Origin: GCA-2732755 sp965228265 | Lineage (GTDB): Bacteria; Planctomycetota; Phycisphaerae; Phycisphaerales; UBA1924 | Length of the DNA stretch: 64,000 nt | Direction: 5' to 3' | NCBI GenBank assembly: GCA_965228265.1 | Contig: OZ245804.1 | Coordinates: 496,001-560,000, forward strand | Shown here: positions 63,544 through 64,000 of the stretch, piece by piece | How the letters are laid out: each line of letters begins with the position of its first letter | How positions within the stretch are numbered: the first letter of the stretch is position 1 | Notes under the pieces: model-generated | Told to the model about the DNA's origin: nothing | The model's database searches: none | What the model saw: only the letters and a program-made list of their open reading frames with translations | Made by a program: the position numbers and the translations under genes

Positions 63544-64000
63544 TTAGCCGCCCCCGCCGCCGCGGCGTGTGCGTTCGAGCCTCTTCTCGTTTTCGATCTG
63601 CGTGCGCATGAGTTCGAGCTGCACGCGATTCTGTTCGTTGGGATCGAGAACCTCGCCGTACTTGTTCAGCAGGGCGATGGCCTCGTTGATGAGCCGGGTG
63701 CGTTGGGCTCTTGCGGCGTTGCGCGACTTGGAGCCGTCGGGGTCGTTGCGCATCTCGCGGGGCTGGACGTTGGCCAGATCGAACTGGAGGCGTTGGAGTT
63801 TCTGGTCGGCGCGCTCCAGGCCGGTGGACCACTTGTCGAGCTCGTAGCGGGCGGCATCGGTTTCGTCGTCGCCGTCCTCGTCGCCCATGACGTACGCGCG
63901 GTCCTCGATGCCCATCTCGAAGAGCAGGTCGTCGAGGGTGTCGGCGGTGCCCTTTGAGAGCTGGAGCTTCTGGGCGAGGTCGGCGTCGAGCGTGAGCAGG
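63544..64000 (-). CDS. ClpP/NfeD-like protein, N-terminus beyond window
   Basis: The open frame runs from beyond the right edge to the stop at 63544. The visible part begins LLTLDADLAQKLQLSKGTADTLDDLLFEMGIEDRAYVM, the end of a ClpP-like domain as found in NfeD-type membrane proteases. It continues as a charged helical tail (YELDKWSTGLERADQKLQRLQFDLANVQPREMRNDP, EALALLNKYGEVL-like) and ends in RRGGGGG. It lies 63 bases upstream of the 62206-63480 gene, so the two probably form one operon. Confidence 0.65.
   Translation of the reverse strand, partial: LLTLDADLAQKLQLSKGTADTLDDLLFEMGIEDRAYVMGDEDGDDETDAARYELDKWSTGLERADQKLQRLQFDLANVQPREMRNDPDGSKSRNAARAQRTRLINEAIALLNKYGEVLDPNEQNRVQLELMRTQIENEKRLERTRRGGGGG

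Overview
The window is a chromosomal segment of a high-GC, Gram-negative-type bacterium. The best guess, by inference, is a Planctomycetes/Phycisphaerae-like organism. Supporting signs are an outer-membrane porin, many short lipoproteins with lipobox signals, a dockerin-type calcium repeat on a secreted protein, and several uncharacterised proteins of a kind I associate with planctomycete genomes. I see no rRNA, tRNA, CRISPR array, prophage or transposase. Most genes are housekeeping or stress genes in short operons on both strands.

Layout, left half. 1-6.3 kb: a quinone-oxidoreductase-like gene divergent from an HxlR regulator, then glycosyltransferase, unknown protein, binding-protein lipoprotein and argS. 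6.5-10.5 kb: phosphate-type porin facing phoB-phoR, separated by a 0.7 kb gap with three hairpins. 10.5-17.6 kb: lipoprotein, phoH-like ATPase, 7TM-HD phosphodiesterase, then an ECF sigma factor overlapping a DUF4349-like membrane protein and an acyltransferase-like membrane protein. 17.7-24.3 kb: OsmC, RecQ-like helicase, a short flagellin, several small lipoproteins, a ribosome hibernation factor and an SDR enzyme. 24.3-28.7 kb: thiC behind a TPP riboswitch, catalase behind a PerR-like box, and a PfpI/DJ-1 protein.

Layout, right half. 28.9-38 kb: dockerin protein, two DinB-like proteins, esterase, a tRNA-dihydrouridine synthase carrying an in-frame palindromic repeat, PIG-L deacetylase, mgtE and an alpha/beta hydrolase. 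38-45 kb: P-type metal ATPase, gpsA, a methyltransferase, two metallo-beta-lactamase-fold proteins, a structured leader with a 54-residue ORF, and atpG away from any other atp gene. 45.06-46.37 kb: a visibly AT-rich two-gene cassette (two-TM/GAF-like protein plus an unknown partner) that looks acquired. 46.4-64 kb: M16 peptidase, UvrD-nuclease fusion, rsmD, a eukaryotic-type UDP-galactopyranose mutase, a LuxR-type regulator, an aromatic amino acid decarboxylase, an M3 peptidase and two adjacent ClpP/NfeD-like proteins, the last running off the edge.

The points most worth following are the low-GC cassette, the palindromic repeat family (17.65, 33.29 and 58.0-58.19 kb) with one member inside the dus coding frame, the hairpin-rich leader before atpG, the eukaryotic-type mutase, and the paired repeats upstream of the LuxR-type gene. 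No complete known defence or secretion system is present. Function calls rest on motif recognition by eye; no database search was run.
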